Source: Rhizoctonia solani
Taxonomy: Eukaryota; Basidiomycota; Agaricomycetes; Cantharellales; Ceratobasidiaceae
Direction: 5' to 3'
DNA: 64,000 bases
NCBI RefSeq assembly: GCF_016906535.1
Contig: NC_057379.1
Coordinates: 62,001 to 126,000 of the forward strand
Shown: in pieces, positions 39,623 through 51,000 of the stretch
Layout of the letters: every line of letters starts with the position of its first letter
How positions within the stretch are numbered: the first letter of the stretch is position 1
Position numbers and translations under genes: made by a program
Notes under the pieces: generated by a model
What the model was told of the DNA's origin: nothing
The model's input: only the letters and a program-made list of their open reading frames with translations
Database searches by the model: none

Positions 39623-40143
39623 TCCGGGCAAGTGTTGCGGAGGGGGTGATGGGCCGCGAGAGGGTGGTTGGGAGCGGGTTGCCACGGAACGTTGACTGGA
39701 TCGGCTGGGAGGACGGGAATATGGGTGATGGGCGCCAGAGCGTGTGGAGGGAATAATGAAACGGCGTGGGGGAAAAAGTGTGCCTGATGCAGGACTTATG
39801 AGCGGTTTTTGCGCAAGATGTTATTCGCTAACTCCTTGCGTCAAGCACCTAGCGTTGAACAATCCCTACAGCAAATCAGCAGATCTGGCGATCGTGATAT
39901 GTGCGGGTTTTTTGCAAGCGGGTGTTTCGGCTGTCTAGGAGCGCTACTTGCAGAGTTCCGGCGAAACTCGTGGTATGCGGGCGATCAGAGCCTGTCAGCC
40001 TTATAGCAATTTGGTACTACGTGGGACCGACGCTAGTTTGATTATTAATAGCAAAAGGCGAGTCCGTTCACGTGATTTCCCTCGTGCTAGTACTGGAGGT
40101 CCTCTCGTTGTCGATCAAAGCCTACAGAAAGTCGATTTTACAA

Positions 40144-40705
40144 TGTCGTACACCACTGTAAGGTGGGTACACGCTGGTGGGAGCAGGCGCTTAGGGCCGT
40201 ACTACTACAAGCCACAAGGTACTCTACTACTATACTAGGCTATCTTAATACCGCTTAAGGCGGTCTACTTATCTATACTACTGCGAGGGGGCCTTAGGCC
40301 TGGGAGGTGTGGTAGGTTAAGTAAGGGGTTTGGCTACTGATGACTAATGGGGGCCGGCTACTTAGCTGGCTGAGTGTCCTCCTCAATGAGTATGAGACGA
40401 GGTAAAATTGACTTGGGGTCTCCAAGCGATTTTCCTGCTGTATATATAGAAGAGAGCGCACTATCTACATGGTCTGTGCGCGTGAGAAAAGAAGTACATG
40501 TGTGAAAATAAGAAGCGTGCTGCGGGCTGCGCAGAAGCGTGGATTATTCCTAAGCGCCCTTGGCACGGCATCTCGGCGCGGCATCTCGGCATAATAAGCG
40601 CCGAGATCACGTGATTGAAAAACATAAGATAAAGGGTTCGTAAAAAATAGTAAAAATATCAGAAAATCGTCCGATTCCAGTGGTATATGTTAGGAGGTTA
40701 TGACA
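40144..40705 (-). repeat. Gypsy-1 5' LTR (right copy)
   Basis: 562 bp. It differs from the left copy near its inner end (CGACA versus CAACA) and at one CG/CA site about 40 bases inward. On the minus strand it is followed by TTGTAAAATCGACTT, the presumed primer region, which I cannot assign to a tRNA. Confidence 0.93.
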
Positions 40706-40778
40706 AGCCCCAATTGTACGCTCAATAACCAACTGTAGATAGATAGATATATAACACACTTACTCGAGAACATTAAAC

Positions 40779-41814
40779 ATGGCCAAAGCTGTAGCAAGCA
40801 CTTCAGCCCCTGGTGCAGCTAGCGGAACGCACCGGATTGCACCCCTTTGGGGAACTGAGAATTATAATATGTGGCGCATACAGATGGAAGACATATTATC
40901 AGATCTTGATCTATATGGCTACGTAAACAAGACGATTATTGCACCTAGCAAGACTGTACTGAAAACCAAAAGAAACCGGAAAGATGACAAGGGCAAACCA
41001 TTGCCCGACTATGAATATACAGCAACTAACGACAAGTACACAAAATGGGTTAAAGCCGACCGAAAAGCATTATCTAATATAAGATTAAGAGTTGACGGAA
41101 GTGTACTAAACCTAATACAAGGATGCACAACGTCCGCCGACGCTTGGAACGCCCTTGCAACGACTTACCAAGTCAAGGGAACGGTCGGACTCATTGACCT
41201 ACAAAGAAAGTTTTTCAGTCACCGAATGACTGATGGCGAAGACATCAAGGAACACATCCAACGCATGCGCGGATGGTTCCAGCAAATAAACGATATTAGT
41301 CCCGGCTCATGCACTGAAGCCGACTGGATCACAACATTGATTGCAAGCTTACCTGACTCATGGGATTCATTCTCCCAATCAGTAAGTTTCCAATTCAATT
41401 TACAAGATAACAGCGCGTTATCAAACCAAGTAAATGACATTAGATCGCGCATAACAGCCAAAGCACATAGAAAGAATGCCCGAAACCCAGAAGGGAAAGC
41501 ATTCTTTAGTACAAACAAAGCGAGCTTCAATAAACCTATACGTACCGGCAGTAAGGGACCAGATAAGTCCAAGTCTAAATGCAACAACTGCGGTAAGATA
41601 GGACACTGGGCAGCCGAATGTAGGGGCCCAGGTGGAGGTGCATACAAACCCGGTCAGAACAATGGCAAAGGAACAAATAGAAAGTTCAACGCACCAAACA
41701 AAGCCCAAAACGGCAATGCAAGGATGCATATAGCCGTTGAGGACAATAACAGCCGTGCCGACTACGCGTTCTCGACCCTTGAGAATTCGAATATATATGG
41801 AAGTAAGCCAACAA
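40779..41814 (+). pseudogene. gag-pol: Copia gag part, cut by gypsy-2
   Basis: The 5' part of the copia polyprotein, starting at ATG 40779 (MAKAVASTSAPGAA). It carries a UBN2/gag-like region (PLWGTENYNMWRIQMEDIL; DAWNALATTYQVKG) and a CCHC knuckle (CNNCGKIGHWAAEC). The frame is interrupted at 41814 by gypsy-2 and resumes in the same frame at 48080. Bases 40711-40778 are the rest of the copia leader, separated from its LTR by gypsy-1. Confidence 0.92.
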
Positions 41815-42386
41815 TGTTGTACACCACTGTAAGGTGGGTACGCGCTGGTGGAGGCGGGCGCTTGTGGCCGTACTACTACACTAGTTTATGTAATCTAACT
41901 GACTAAGGCTAACTACTAGCTACTAAGTCGCTTAAGGCAACAACTAACTATCTACTGTCGATGCGGAGGGGCCTGAGGCCTGAAGGTGTGGTAGGTCAGG
42001 TAAGGGGGTGAGTGCTACTGATACTACTTGGGGGCCGGCTACTTAGCTGGCTGGCTACCTTCTCTAATGTGTAAGAGACAAGGTAAAATTGACTTGGGGT
42101 CTCCAAGCAATTTTCCTGCTGTATATATAGACAAAGGCGCACTATTTACATGGTCTGTGCGCGTGAGAGAAGAAGTACATGGTGGGAAAAGGAAGCGTGC
42201 TGCGGGCTGCGCAGAAGCGTGGATTTCTCCTAAGCGCCCTTGGCACGGCATCTCGGCGCGGCATCTCGGCATAATAAGCGCCGAGGTCACGTGATCGAAA
42301 AACAAAAGATATCAAGTCCGTAAAAAATACTAAAAATAATAGAGAAAATAGGCGATTCCAATGGTATAATCAAGGGGGTTGTAACA
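41815..42386 (-). repeat. Gypsy-2 3' LTR (left copy)
   Basis: 572 bp, followed inward by the polypurine tract (minus strand AAGGGGGGG) at 42387-42399. Confidence 0.93.
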
Positions 42387-42397
42387 TTGCCCCCCCC

Positions 42398-45300
42398 TTA
42401 AAGGCTCTTGGCGGCGTCACAAGCCTTTCTGAGTCTAGCCTGATTGAAGCGCTTGATTTCTTCCTGGCTGTGCTCTAATAGTTCCTCGGGCTCCCAGGAG
42501 TTGTCTTCTGGGCCGTAACCTTTCCATTTAATCAGATAAAACCATTTCCCTTTTTGTTGCTTTGAGTCAATGATTTGTTCCACTTCGTATTCCTCTTCTC
42601 CCTCTATTGTTTCAGGGGGAGGTTGCTCTGGGAATGGCTGACTTGGAGATTTGTGGCTCTTGGATAGTAACCCAACGTAGAAAACATCATGGATTTTCAG
42701 GGTTTCCGGTAACTCTAGACGGTAGGCGTGGCTGGAAACCTTTTTGATGACTTTGAAAGGTCCTAGTCGTTTGGGGTCCAGCTTATTTGAGTTGGTCCTA
42801 AGTTCTACATTTTTTCCATCTAGCCAGACCTTCTCCCCTACTGAATATTCCGGGATTGTTCCTTTGTCCCTGATCATCCGCTCCTTGCTCATTCTGAGGG
42901 CTGATTTGGCTTCTTTCCATTCTTGGGCTAACGTGTCAGCTACCGCATCTGCTTCTGGGACGTTGGATGGGATGTTGGAAGGGTTCATGATTGGGTTCCG
43001 TCCATAGACAAGTTCAAAGGGTGTTTTTCCGGTTGACGCGTGTTTGGCGTTGTTGTATGCGTACTCGGCCAGAGGTAGCCAAGTGGCCCAATCCAAATGG
43101 TCAGCGGCTACGTAGGAGCGTAGGTAAAACTCAATGAACTGGTTCACCCTTTCTGTCTGTCCATCTGATTCGGGGTGATATGCAGAGGAGAAAGCTGGTT
43201 TGACTCCAAGTCGTTGGTAGAGGGCCCTTAAGAATTTCCCTGTGAAGGTGGTTCCGCGGTCAGAGATTGTTTTGACCGGTAATCCGTGAAGTTTCCACAC
43301 ATGGGTGATGAACAGATCTGCGAGGCCTTTGGCGGTAACTTTCTTGGAGGTGGGGATGAAGTGTCCAAACTTGGAGAATGAATCAATCACCACTAAGATA
43401 GCGTCGTGGCCCTGTGACTTGGGAAACCCAGTGATGAAATTGTAGGAGATGGTGTGAAACGGGAACAGGGGGACTTCCAAGGGTTTCAGCGCAATGACCG
43501 GTGCATGGGCTTGCCGGTTGGCTTGGCATACGGGGCAGCATTCTACCCACTCCTTGGCAGAGGACTTCATCCCTGGCCACCAGTAATTGCGACTTAGCAG
43601 TTCAAGGGTACGTTGTTGCCCAGGGTGTCCTGCCAGCGGTGAGTCGTGGAATTCCCTGAGTAGCCGGTCTTTTGTGGGTTCTGAGTCTGGAACCACCAAC
43701 TTTCTGCGGTACCATAATAGGTCTTCTTCCCAATCATATTCCCTGTAGGCCTTTTGAATTGACAGAGGTGCGTTGTCCGCGTCTTCTGTGAGGAACTTGA
43801 TGATGGGTTCAAGCGACGGGTCATCTCTGAGTTTGGTGCGGATCTCTGAGACAATATCGAGTTCCTCTTCTGACGTGTTGGCAAATACTTCCGCTGGTAG
43901 CATGACTTCTGGGTTTGGGGGCGTATCTACGTAGTCAGACCTTCTGGACAGTGCATCTGGTTTCCCTGATTGCTTTCCTGGGCAATAATGGATCTCAAAA
44001 TTGAAATCGCTCAGGAATATGCGCCATCTGGCGTGCCTCCGGTTGAAGGTCCTGGCTTGCCTCCAGTATTCCAGGTTCCTGTGATCCGTGAAGACCTGGA
44101 TTGGCTTGTCTGTAGCTTCTAGGAATATCCGCCATTCTTCTAATGCCTTGATTATTGCCAGGAGTTCCTTATCGTGGGTGTCGTAATTGGCTTCTGCTCC
44201 TGAGAATGATTTGGACATGTAGGCAATGGGGTGTAACCGGTTGTCTGGGCCTCGCTGGCTGAGTATTGCTCCCATTGCTACCCCTGATGCGTCTGTTTCA
44301 AGGTAGTAGGGTAGACCCGGGTTGGAGTGGATAAGGACCGGTGACTGGGTGACAAGAAGCTTTAACTCCTGAAACGCTGCTTCCTCTAGGTTACCCCATG
44401 ACCAAGGGGTTTCCTTTTTGGTGAGATTATGCAGAGGGCGTGCGACCGAACTGAAGTTGGGGATAAATTGGCGGAGGTAATTGACAAAACCTAGGAAGGC
44501 CTGGACTTGTTTAACCGTCTTGGGCTGTGGCCATGACGTGACTGCCTCAATCTTTTTCTGGTCCATGGAAAAGCCGGCTGGGGATATGACAATACCCAAG
44601 TAATCCACCGTAGTGACGTGGAAGTGGCATTTAGAGAGCTTGCAAAACAACTGGTTTTTCATTAGCCTCAATAGGACTTCCCTAACGTGTTCCGGGTGCT
44701 TTTTGGGGACTTCTGAGAAGATGAGGATATCATCCAGGTAGATTACCACTGTGACGTCGATGAGATCCCTGAACAAGTCATTCATGAAATGTTGGAAGGC
44801 GGCCGGGGCGTTGGTGAGACCAAAGGGCATGACTAGATATTCAAATAGTCCATACTTAGTCCTAAAGGCCGTCTTCCACTCATCTCCTTCTTTAATTCTG
44901 ACGTTGTTGTAACCCCAACAAAGATCCAACTTGGTGAAGAGTTTTGCATTCCTTAGTTTGGCCATAAGGTCATCTTGCCTGGGAAGAGGGTAGACGTTTT
45001 TATGAGTGACCTTGTTCAACTTTCTATAATCAACAACCAGTCTGAGGGAGCCATCTGCCTTTTTTACAAACATGACTGGAGCGCCTGCTGAGGAGGTACT
45101 AGGGCGGATCTTGCCCGTTGCCAGCTCCTCGTCAATGTGTTGTTTCAGCGCCCTGGATTCTGCATCGGTCATGCCGTAAATAGGTCCGGGTGAGAGTTTG
45201 GCATCAGGAAGTAGGTCAATGGAAATGTCATATTCCCTGTGGGGGGGAAGGACCTTAAATTCTTCTTCGCCAAATACTCTTGCAAACTCATGGTATTGGG

Positions 45301-45910
45301 TAGGGAGGTCTGCCAAGGGGTCAGGATCCGCTTCTTCCTCAGAGGCAATTTGGACTTGTTCTGGGAATGTGACAAGTCCTTGTTGCCAGTCAATTAGGGG
45401 GGATTCCGATGTGAGCCAGGTCATGCCAAGAATAGCCGGGGTGTTGCCTATGGGGCAAACAAGGAAGGGAATGTGGTGGGGATGGCCATTGGCCAAGACC
45501 GCAAGTTGAACCTGGTGCCATATGCGACCAGTCTGAGATATGGTACCGTCTAACATCCTCACTACTTGTGGATTTTTGAGTAGGGTTTTTGGAATTTTCA
45601 GTTTTTCTACTAGAGTGGGGGATATAAAATTGGAGGTGGCGCCAGAGTCAATGAGGGTTTTGATAGGGTCTGTCGGGTAGTCACGCAGTATTATGTCAAG
45701 GAAAAGTAGGGGTTTCTTGTTCGAGTCCATTGCAATATTTACAAATTCCGAGACTGATACATGCAATTCTAAATTAGAGACCAAGGGCTTGACGGTAGCT
45801 CTTGGCCTTACTCTTTTTCCGACTCGTCCTGGGCTACCTTGGCAGTTTCCTTGGGAGTGGCTTTCCAACCATTGGGGCACTGCTTGATCCCATGCCCTTT
45901 TTGGCCGCAT
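42398..45910 (-). CDS. pol: Gypsy-2 pol, open but with altered integrase Asp
   Basis: An uninterrupted frame of 1170 codons (45910-42398), entered from gag by a -1 shift; no ATG is at its start. Protease (LIDSGATSNFIS), reverse transcriptase (VIYLDDILIFSEV), RNase H, integrase with zinc finger (GHPGQQRTLELL, CCPVCQ), and chromodomain (WFYLIKWKGYGPEDNSWEP). The first integrase aspartate is Asn (SYNFITGFP; gypsy-1 has SYDF) from a CG to CA change at 43441. Other likely CpG changes against gypsy-1 are LDLCWGYNN for LDLRWGYNN and IHYCPGKQ for IHYRPGKQ. It is probably unable to integrate on its own. Confidence 0.93.
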   Translation of the reverse strand: MRPKRAWDQAVPQWLESHSQGNCQGSPGRVGKRVRPRATVKPLVSNLELHVSVSEFVNIAMDSNKKPLLFLDIILRDYPTDPIKTLIDSGATSNFISPTLVEKLKIPKTLLKNPQVVRMLDGTISQTGRIWHQVQLAVLANGHPHHIPFLVCPIGNTPAILGMTWLTSESPLIDWQQGLVTFPEQVQIASEEEADPDPLADLPTQYHEFARVFGEEEFKVLPPHREYDISIDLLPDAKLSPGPIYGMTDAESRALKQHIDEELATGKIRPSTSSAGAPVMFVKKADGSLRLVVDYRKLNKVTHKNVYPLPRQDDLMAKLRNAKLFTKLDLCWGYNNVRIKEGDEWKTAFRTKYGLFEYLVMPFGLTNAPAAFQHFMNDLFRDLIDVTVVIYLDDILIFSEVPKKHPEHVREVLLRLMKNQLFCKLSKCHFHVTTVDYLGIVISPAGFSMDQKKIEAVTSWPQPKTVKQVQAFLGFVNYLRQFIPNFSSVARPLHNLTKKETPWSWGNLEEAAFQELKLLVTQSPVLIHSNPGLPYYLETDASGVAMGAILSQRGPDNRLHPIAYMSKSFSGAEANYDTHDKELLAIIKALEEWRIFLEATDKPIQVFTDHRNLEYWRQARTFNRRHARWRIFLSDFNFEIHYCPGKQSGKPDALSRRSDYVDTPPNPEVMLPAEVFANTSEEELDIVSEIRTKLRDDPSLEPIIKFLTEDADNAPLSIQKAYREYDWEEDLLWYRRKLVVPDSEPTKDRLLREFHDSPLAGHPGQQRTLELLSRNYWWPGMKSSAKEWVECCPVCQANRQAHAPVIALKPLEVPLFPFHTISYNFITGFPKSQGHDAILVVIDSFSKFGHFIPTSKKVTAKGLADLFITHVWKLHGLPVKTISDRGTTFTGKFLRALYQRLGVKPAFSSAYHPESDGQTERVNQFIEFYLRSYVAADHLDWATWLPLAEYAYNNAKHASTGKTPFELVYGRNPIMNPSNIPSNVPEADAVADTLAQEWKEAKSALRMSKERMIRDKGTIPEYSVGEKVWLDGKNVELRTNSNKLDPKRLGPFKVIKKVSSHAYRLELPETLKIHDVFYVGLLSKSHKSPSQPFPEQPPPETIEGEEEYEVEQIIDSKQQKGKWFYLIKWKGYGPEDNSWEPEELLEHSQEEIKRFNQARLRKACDAAKSL

Positions 45911-46986
45911 TTAACGCACAGTCCTGATGCGCGGCGGCGGTCCCGTTCCTCTGGTGTGACGTAATTGGGGTCCTCTGATAGGCGGACCCTAGTGGTAGTG
46001 GTGGTGGTCGCGGTGACCGGGGCCTTGGTTGGAACCTTCTTTGGGCGGTTCTCCTCGTTCTCCCGACAGATGTTGTCAATTTTGATGGAGGCGGCAAAGA
46101 TAGCCTCCAACTCGTCGGGGATGTTGTCTTTGGTAGACAGGAGTTCCTTGACCTTCCATTGGAGGCCGCACGTGAATTGGGCGATGTACGCCTCCTCATT
46201 CCAGTCAAGTTCCGCCATAAGATTGCGGAACTTGGTGACATACTCAGCCGTGGTGGTGGTCTGAGTTAGCGCGGCGATCTTTCTGGCAGCCGCCCTTTTG
46301 GCATCAGGGTCTGCAAATGCCTCCTTGAATTTGGCCGTTAAGGCCGTGATGGTGGTAGGGGGATTCCCCTCGCCCTTGATAATCGTCCCTATAATGGGGA
46401 GAGCCCAATTGGCAGCCTTATCAGTCATATGGTACAGGATCCATACAACCATTTGTTCCTCCTCATCAAATTGATTGCAATGGAGGGCTACCCAAAGCAG
46501 CATACGATCCAGCCATTGTGTAGCTTTGCGTCCCCTGGTGTCTCCTTTATAAGGGTTGGGGAGGTCCATTTTGGGCCTTTTTATGCTGGACCCTGCGTTG
46601 AAGGGGGTGAGGGAGCTGAGTGATTGCCTAGGCGTTCCCTGAGGCTCCTTTTTTGGTCGCCTTGGCTCTTCTTCTTCCTTGGAGTCAAATCCTGTACCCC
46701 TTGAAGGGCGGAAGGGAGCCTTGAGCCCAGGCCTAACCGTGCCTGGAGTGTGGGTTTCCCCTCCTGAGTGGGTAGGAGGGGTGACAGGCCCAGTCGATGG
46801 GCCAGGCTTGGTTTGGGCTCCGCCCTGGTCCTTGTCTCCAACGAGGTCGTTGGTCTCCTTGCATAAGGCGGTGAGCTGAGTGATTTGCTTGCCTTGAGAC
46901 TTGATTTGGTCCTGGAGGGACCCAACTTGTGTGGAGAGGGCTTGGATAGCCTTGAGGAGAGCGCCAATGGACGGCTCTGGTTCCAT
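45808..46986 (-). CDS. gag: Gypsy-2 gag
   Basis: Gag from the conserved ATG (MEPEPSIGALLKAIQALS) at 46986, with a coiled coil, Pro-rich linker, gag domain (QWLDRMLLWVALHCNQFDEE) and CCHC knuckle (CVKCGQKGHGIKQC). It closely resembles gypsy-1 gag. It overlaps pol by 103 bases. Confidence 0.92.
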   Translation of the reverse strand: MEPEPSIGALLKAIQALSTQVGSLQDQIKSQGKQITQLTALCKETNDLVGDKDQGGAQTKPGPSTGPVTPPTHSGGETHTPGTVRPGLKAPFRPSRGTGFDSKEEEEPRRPKKEPQGTPRQSLSSLTPFNAGSSIKRPKMDLPNPYKGDTRGRKATQWLDRMLLWVALHCNQFDEEEQMVVWILYHMTDKAANWALPIIGTIIKGEGNPPTTITALTAKFKEAFADPDAKRAAARKIAALTQTTTTAEYVTKFRNLMAELDWNEEAYIAQFTCGLQWKVKELLSTKDNIPDELEAIFAASIKIDNICRENEENRPKKVPTKAPVTATTTTTTRVRLSEDPNYVTPEERDRRRASGLCVKCGQKGHGIKQCPNGWKATPKETAKVAQDESEKE

Positions 46987-47507
46987 TCTGGGCAGGTTTT
47001 GCGGAGTGGGAGATGGTTCGCGAGTGGGTGGTTGGGAGTTGGCTGCCACGGAACGACGACTAGAGCGGCTGGTAGGATGGGAGTACGGGTGGGGGACGCC
47101 AGAGCGTGTGGATGGAATGGTGAAGATGGCGTGGGGGAAGTAGTGCCTATATCAGGACTTATGAGCGGTTTTTTTTTTGTAGTATACTGGCGCTAAACCC
47201 TTGCGTCTAGTACCTAGCGTTGAACTGTCCCTACGACAAATCAGCAGACCTGGCGGTCGTGATATGGGCAGGTTTTCAGCAAGCAGGTATTTCAGCGGTC
47301 TAGGGTTGCTGACTACTGAGTTCCGGCGAAACTCGGGGTACGCGGGGGATCAGAGCCCGTCTGCCTTATAGCAATTTGGTACTACCAGGGACCAACGTCT
47401 GTTTGAATATTGAAGACAAAAGGCAAGTCCGATCTGGTGTTTTCCCTCGTGCTAGTACAGGGGGTCCTCTCCTTGTTGATCAAGCCTACTACAAGTCGAT
47501 TTTACAA

Positions 47508-48079
47508 TGTCGTACACCACTGTAAGGTGGGTACGCGCTGGTGGAGGCGGGCGCTTGTGGCCGTACTACTACACTAGTTTATGTAATCTAACTGACTAAG
47601 GCTAACTACTAGCTACTAAGTTGCTTAAGGCGACGACTAACTATCTACTGTCGATGCGGAGGGGCCTGAGGCCTGAAGGTGTGGTAGGTCAGGTAAGGGG
47701 GTGAGTGCTACTGATACTACTTGGGGGCCGGCTACTTAGCTGGCTGGCTACCTTCTCTAATGTGTAAGAGACGAGGTAAAATTGACTTGGGGTCTCCAAG
47801 CAATTTTCCTGCTGTATATATAGACAAAGGCGCACTATTTACATGGTCTGTGCGCGTGAGAGAAGAAGTACATGGTGGGAAAAGGAAGCGTGCTGCGGGC
47901 TGCGCAGAAGCGTGGATTTCTCCTAAGCGCCCTTGGCACGGCATCTCGGCGCGGCATCTCGGCATAATAAGCGCCGAGGTCACGTGATCGAAAAACAAAA
48001 GATATCAAGTCCGTAAAAAATACTAAAAATAATAGAAAAAATAGGCGATTCCAATGGTATAATCAAGGGGGTTGTAACA
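47508..48079 (-). repeat. Gypsy-2 5' LTR (right copy)
   Basis: 572 bp. On the minus strand it ends CGACA and is followed by TTGTAAAATCGACTTG, as in gypsy-1. The leader runs to about 46987. Confidence 0.93.
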
Positions 48080-51000
48080 AACGAACACCTGGATTGCCGA
48101 TAGTGGAACAACGACTCACATAGCAAACAATAGAAGCCTATTCAGTGAGTATAATCAATCAACAGGATATGTTACAGGCGTGACTGGTAAGGAGCCCATA
48201 TTGGGCCAAGGTACAGTGGAGCTATTATGCTTAGCCAACCCAGACAAAGATGAATATAGAAGTATCAAACTTACTAATGTAGCATATGTGCCAAGCTCCC
48301 CGGCAAACCTTATCAGCTTATTGCTAGTAACCGATAAAGGCTATCAGATATCAATGGATTGGGACCAATTAGTCATATACGGTGCAAACAATGATCCAAT
48401 CACTTACGGATCAAAACTGAGTGATTGCGAACACAGAAATTTATGGAAAATCAGTGGAACAGCAGTTAGTAAGGAAACAGCAAGAATGAAGAAAACAACC
48501 AATGAGTTGGCGCTGATGAAACAAACTGGTCGAACTTGGTTTGAATGGCACAAAACGCTAGGACATATTAGTCCGCAAGCTCTCCAACGCCTGAAAAGCA
48601 CCAAAGCAATCAAAGGAATGGAAATAAACAAAGACAAAGAAGGACTCAACTTCAAATGCAAAGTATGCATACAAGCAAAGGCACATACACGACCATATCC
48701 AAATGAATCGGCAACAAAAATATCCAATATTGGTGAGTTAATAGTTACCAATGTATGGGGACCCGCGCGTACACTCTCAATCAGCCGATACAGATACTAT
48801 GTATCATTCACAGACGTAGCTACAAGATTTACTCGCTTGGGATTCCTTAGGCACAAAGACAAAACGCTGAATGAATATAAGGCATTCAAAGCAATGTTAA
48901 ATACACAAAAAGAAAAGAAAATAAAGAAAGTCCGTTTCAATAACGGAGGCAAGTTTGTGAACAAAGAATGGATTGAGTATGCGGCACAGAAAGGGATGAT
49001 ATTAGAAACAACGGCCCCGCATTCATCTCAGCAAAACGGTATAGCTGAGAGATTAAACCGGACACTCACCAATAAGGCGCAAGCAATGATGCTTGAGTCA
49101 AACGCACCAAAATTCCTATGGAACAAGGCGATCGCATACGCCTGTTACCTTAAGAATCGAGTTCCGACACAAGTGCACGGAACGTTTTGGATGACTCCAT
49201 TCGAGTCATTTTGGGGCAAGAAACCAAATGTTAGTACATTAAGACCGTGGGGAAGTAAATGCTACGTACTAGATCAAACCGGAGATTGATCTAAGTTAGA
49301 CGCAAAAGCATTCCAAGCGATATTTGTTGGAATATCGGAAGTACAAGGCAAAAGCTGGAGATACTACAAATCAGGACTGAACAGGATATTACACTCGAGG
49401 AACATTACCTTTCCGAGAGTAAACACGGTTAGTGAAGAACCCGGAATCAACCAGGATTGGGGAGATACAGTTGCTCTGCCCGCTGAGGGGGAGATGACTC
49501 ATGCTGACAGCGCTGCGGAACGACCAAAAGAACCTGCTGGAACAGGGGGAGTGCATACAGTCAGCAAGGAAGAAAAGAGTGACTCAAACAAACCTGTAGA
49601 TATAAAAAGTGAGCCTAAGATTGAACAAAAAGCATCCAACAAACCAACTAAACTCACTCACAATAACATACTTAAACCTTATACTACTTGTTCTCACTCT
49701 GCTATGTGCATTAACCCTAGTGCAACTACAAATGCACTACAACAACTCAATGCACTTACATCCAGAACCAACAACACAGGAGTCTGAACCCGCAGTTGGA
49801 ATCCTAACATTGCTCCCATTGAACTCAACAACATGCAAGGAGGGATTACCCTCAAGATCCAGCACCCTCCCATGTCCAGTCAGTCAGGTTCTCAGCCAAA
49901 GAACAAAACTGCTAACCTTTTAATAGAGTTCTCCGATGTCCCTATCACGCCCAGCGGCCCCAATAGCTCCGACAACACTGTACCTAGCGCATACAACTTC
50001 TTTGACAGTCCCTCCACCGTACTACCCACCAATACCGGCACCCCGGACCTTACCTACTCGATGGTCACCCCAACAACACCCGAACCAACCATTGACAAAC
50101 TTTGCAAACAATTCAAACAGCTATACCTCAATGAACCATCAATCCCCAAACAGCCAAACCCCACCTTGGCGTTGTCCGGAGATATGGAACCAACGTGGAC
50201 GTTCATCAACAATGAACCGCCAACGCCGACGACCAACAGTCCTACCGTTGCGGAGGCGCTATCCGGGCCAAACGCAGAGGAATGGTGGAAGGCAATGGCC
50301 AAGGAGGTCAGCACCCTTGAACAAATGGGAATGTACGAACTAACAGACTTACCACCCAAACGCAAGGCAATGGGGAACAAATGGGTCCTTGTACTCAAGC
50401 ACGACGAGAACGGCACACCCATCCGACACAAGGCAAGACTTGTAGCCCAAGGATTTAGTCAGCAACCCGGCATTGATTTTGACAAGACATTTGCACCCGT
50501 CGTACGTCTTGATTCAATCCGTACGCTTGTATCAATTGCTAACCAGTACAATTGGGATATACAACAGCTCGATGTAAACTTGGCTTACCTACACGCCAAA
50601 GTCGACAAAGATTTATACATGCAGCAAATCCCTTATTTTAGCGACGGTACAAACAAAGTGTTAAAATTAAAGCGATCAATTTACGGACTGAAACAAGCAG
50701 GACGGATGTGGAATAAACTATACGACACAAAGCTGAAAGCAATTGGATACACACCATGCTTTACCGACGCATGTGTATACCACCGAATCAACAACATTAA
50801 CGGTGAGCTGTGTGTGTCAATCATAGCTACACATGTTGACAATTCAATTGTCATATCATTGCCAAACCACTCTGATATTACAATATCCAAACTCTTGCGC
50901 GCATTCGACATGCGCAACCTCGGACCGATACATCACTTCCTTGGAATAGCATTCCAACGCAATTGTAAGAATGGCATCATCACACTCAACCAAGCAGCAT

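Larger units (their letters stand above)
34446..40705 (-). mobile_element. Gypsy-1: chromodomain Ty3/gypsy element inserted in copia
   Basis: Full length, 6260 bp, minus orientation, with the target duplication AGCCC (34441-34445, 40706-40710). The LTRs are both 562 bp and differ at two sites by eye, both CG/TG or CG/CA. A polypurine tract (minus strand, AAGGGGGGGG) adjoins the 3' LTR at 35008-35020. Gag and pol overlap in a -1 relation. Pol has one nonsense codon, so this copy is defective although very recent. Confidence 0.95.
41815..48079 (-). mobile_element. Gypsy-2: chromodomain gypsy element inserted in copia gag-pol
   Basis: Full length, 6265 bp, minus orientation. The target duplication is AACAA on the left and AACGA on the right; one CG to CA change explains the mismatch. 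The LTRs are both 572 bp with about six differences by eye, five of them at CpG. It belongs to the same clade as gypsy-1 but is clearly diverged. Gag and pol are both fully open, yet the integrase has lost its first catalytic Asp. Confidence 0.95.

Noticed and set aside
38435..39685. Gag start at 39685
   Set aside because: The codon is GTG. The first ATG shared by the three related gags is 21 codons later, and gypsy-3 has no start at the equivalent upstream position.
42028..42305. Repeated 88-aa frames on both strands (also at 47721-47998 and 61343-61620)
   Set aside because: They lie entirely within the gypsy-family LTRs and recur only because the LTRs recur.
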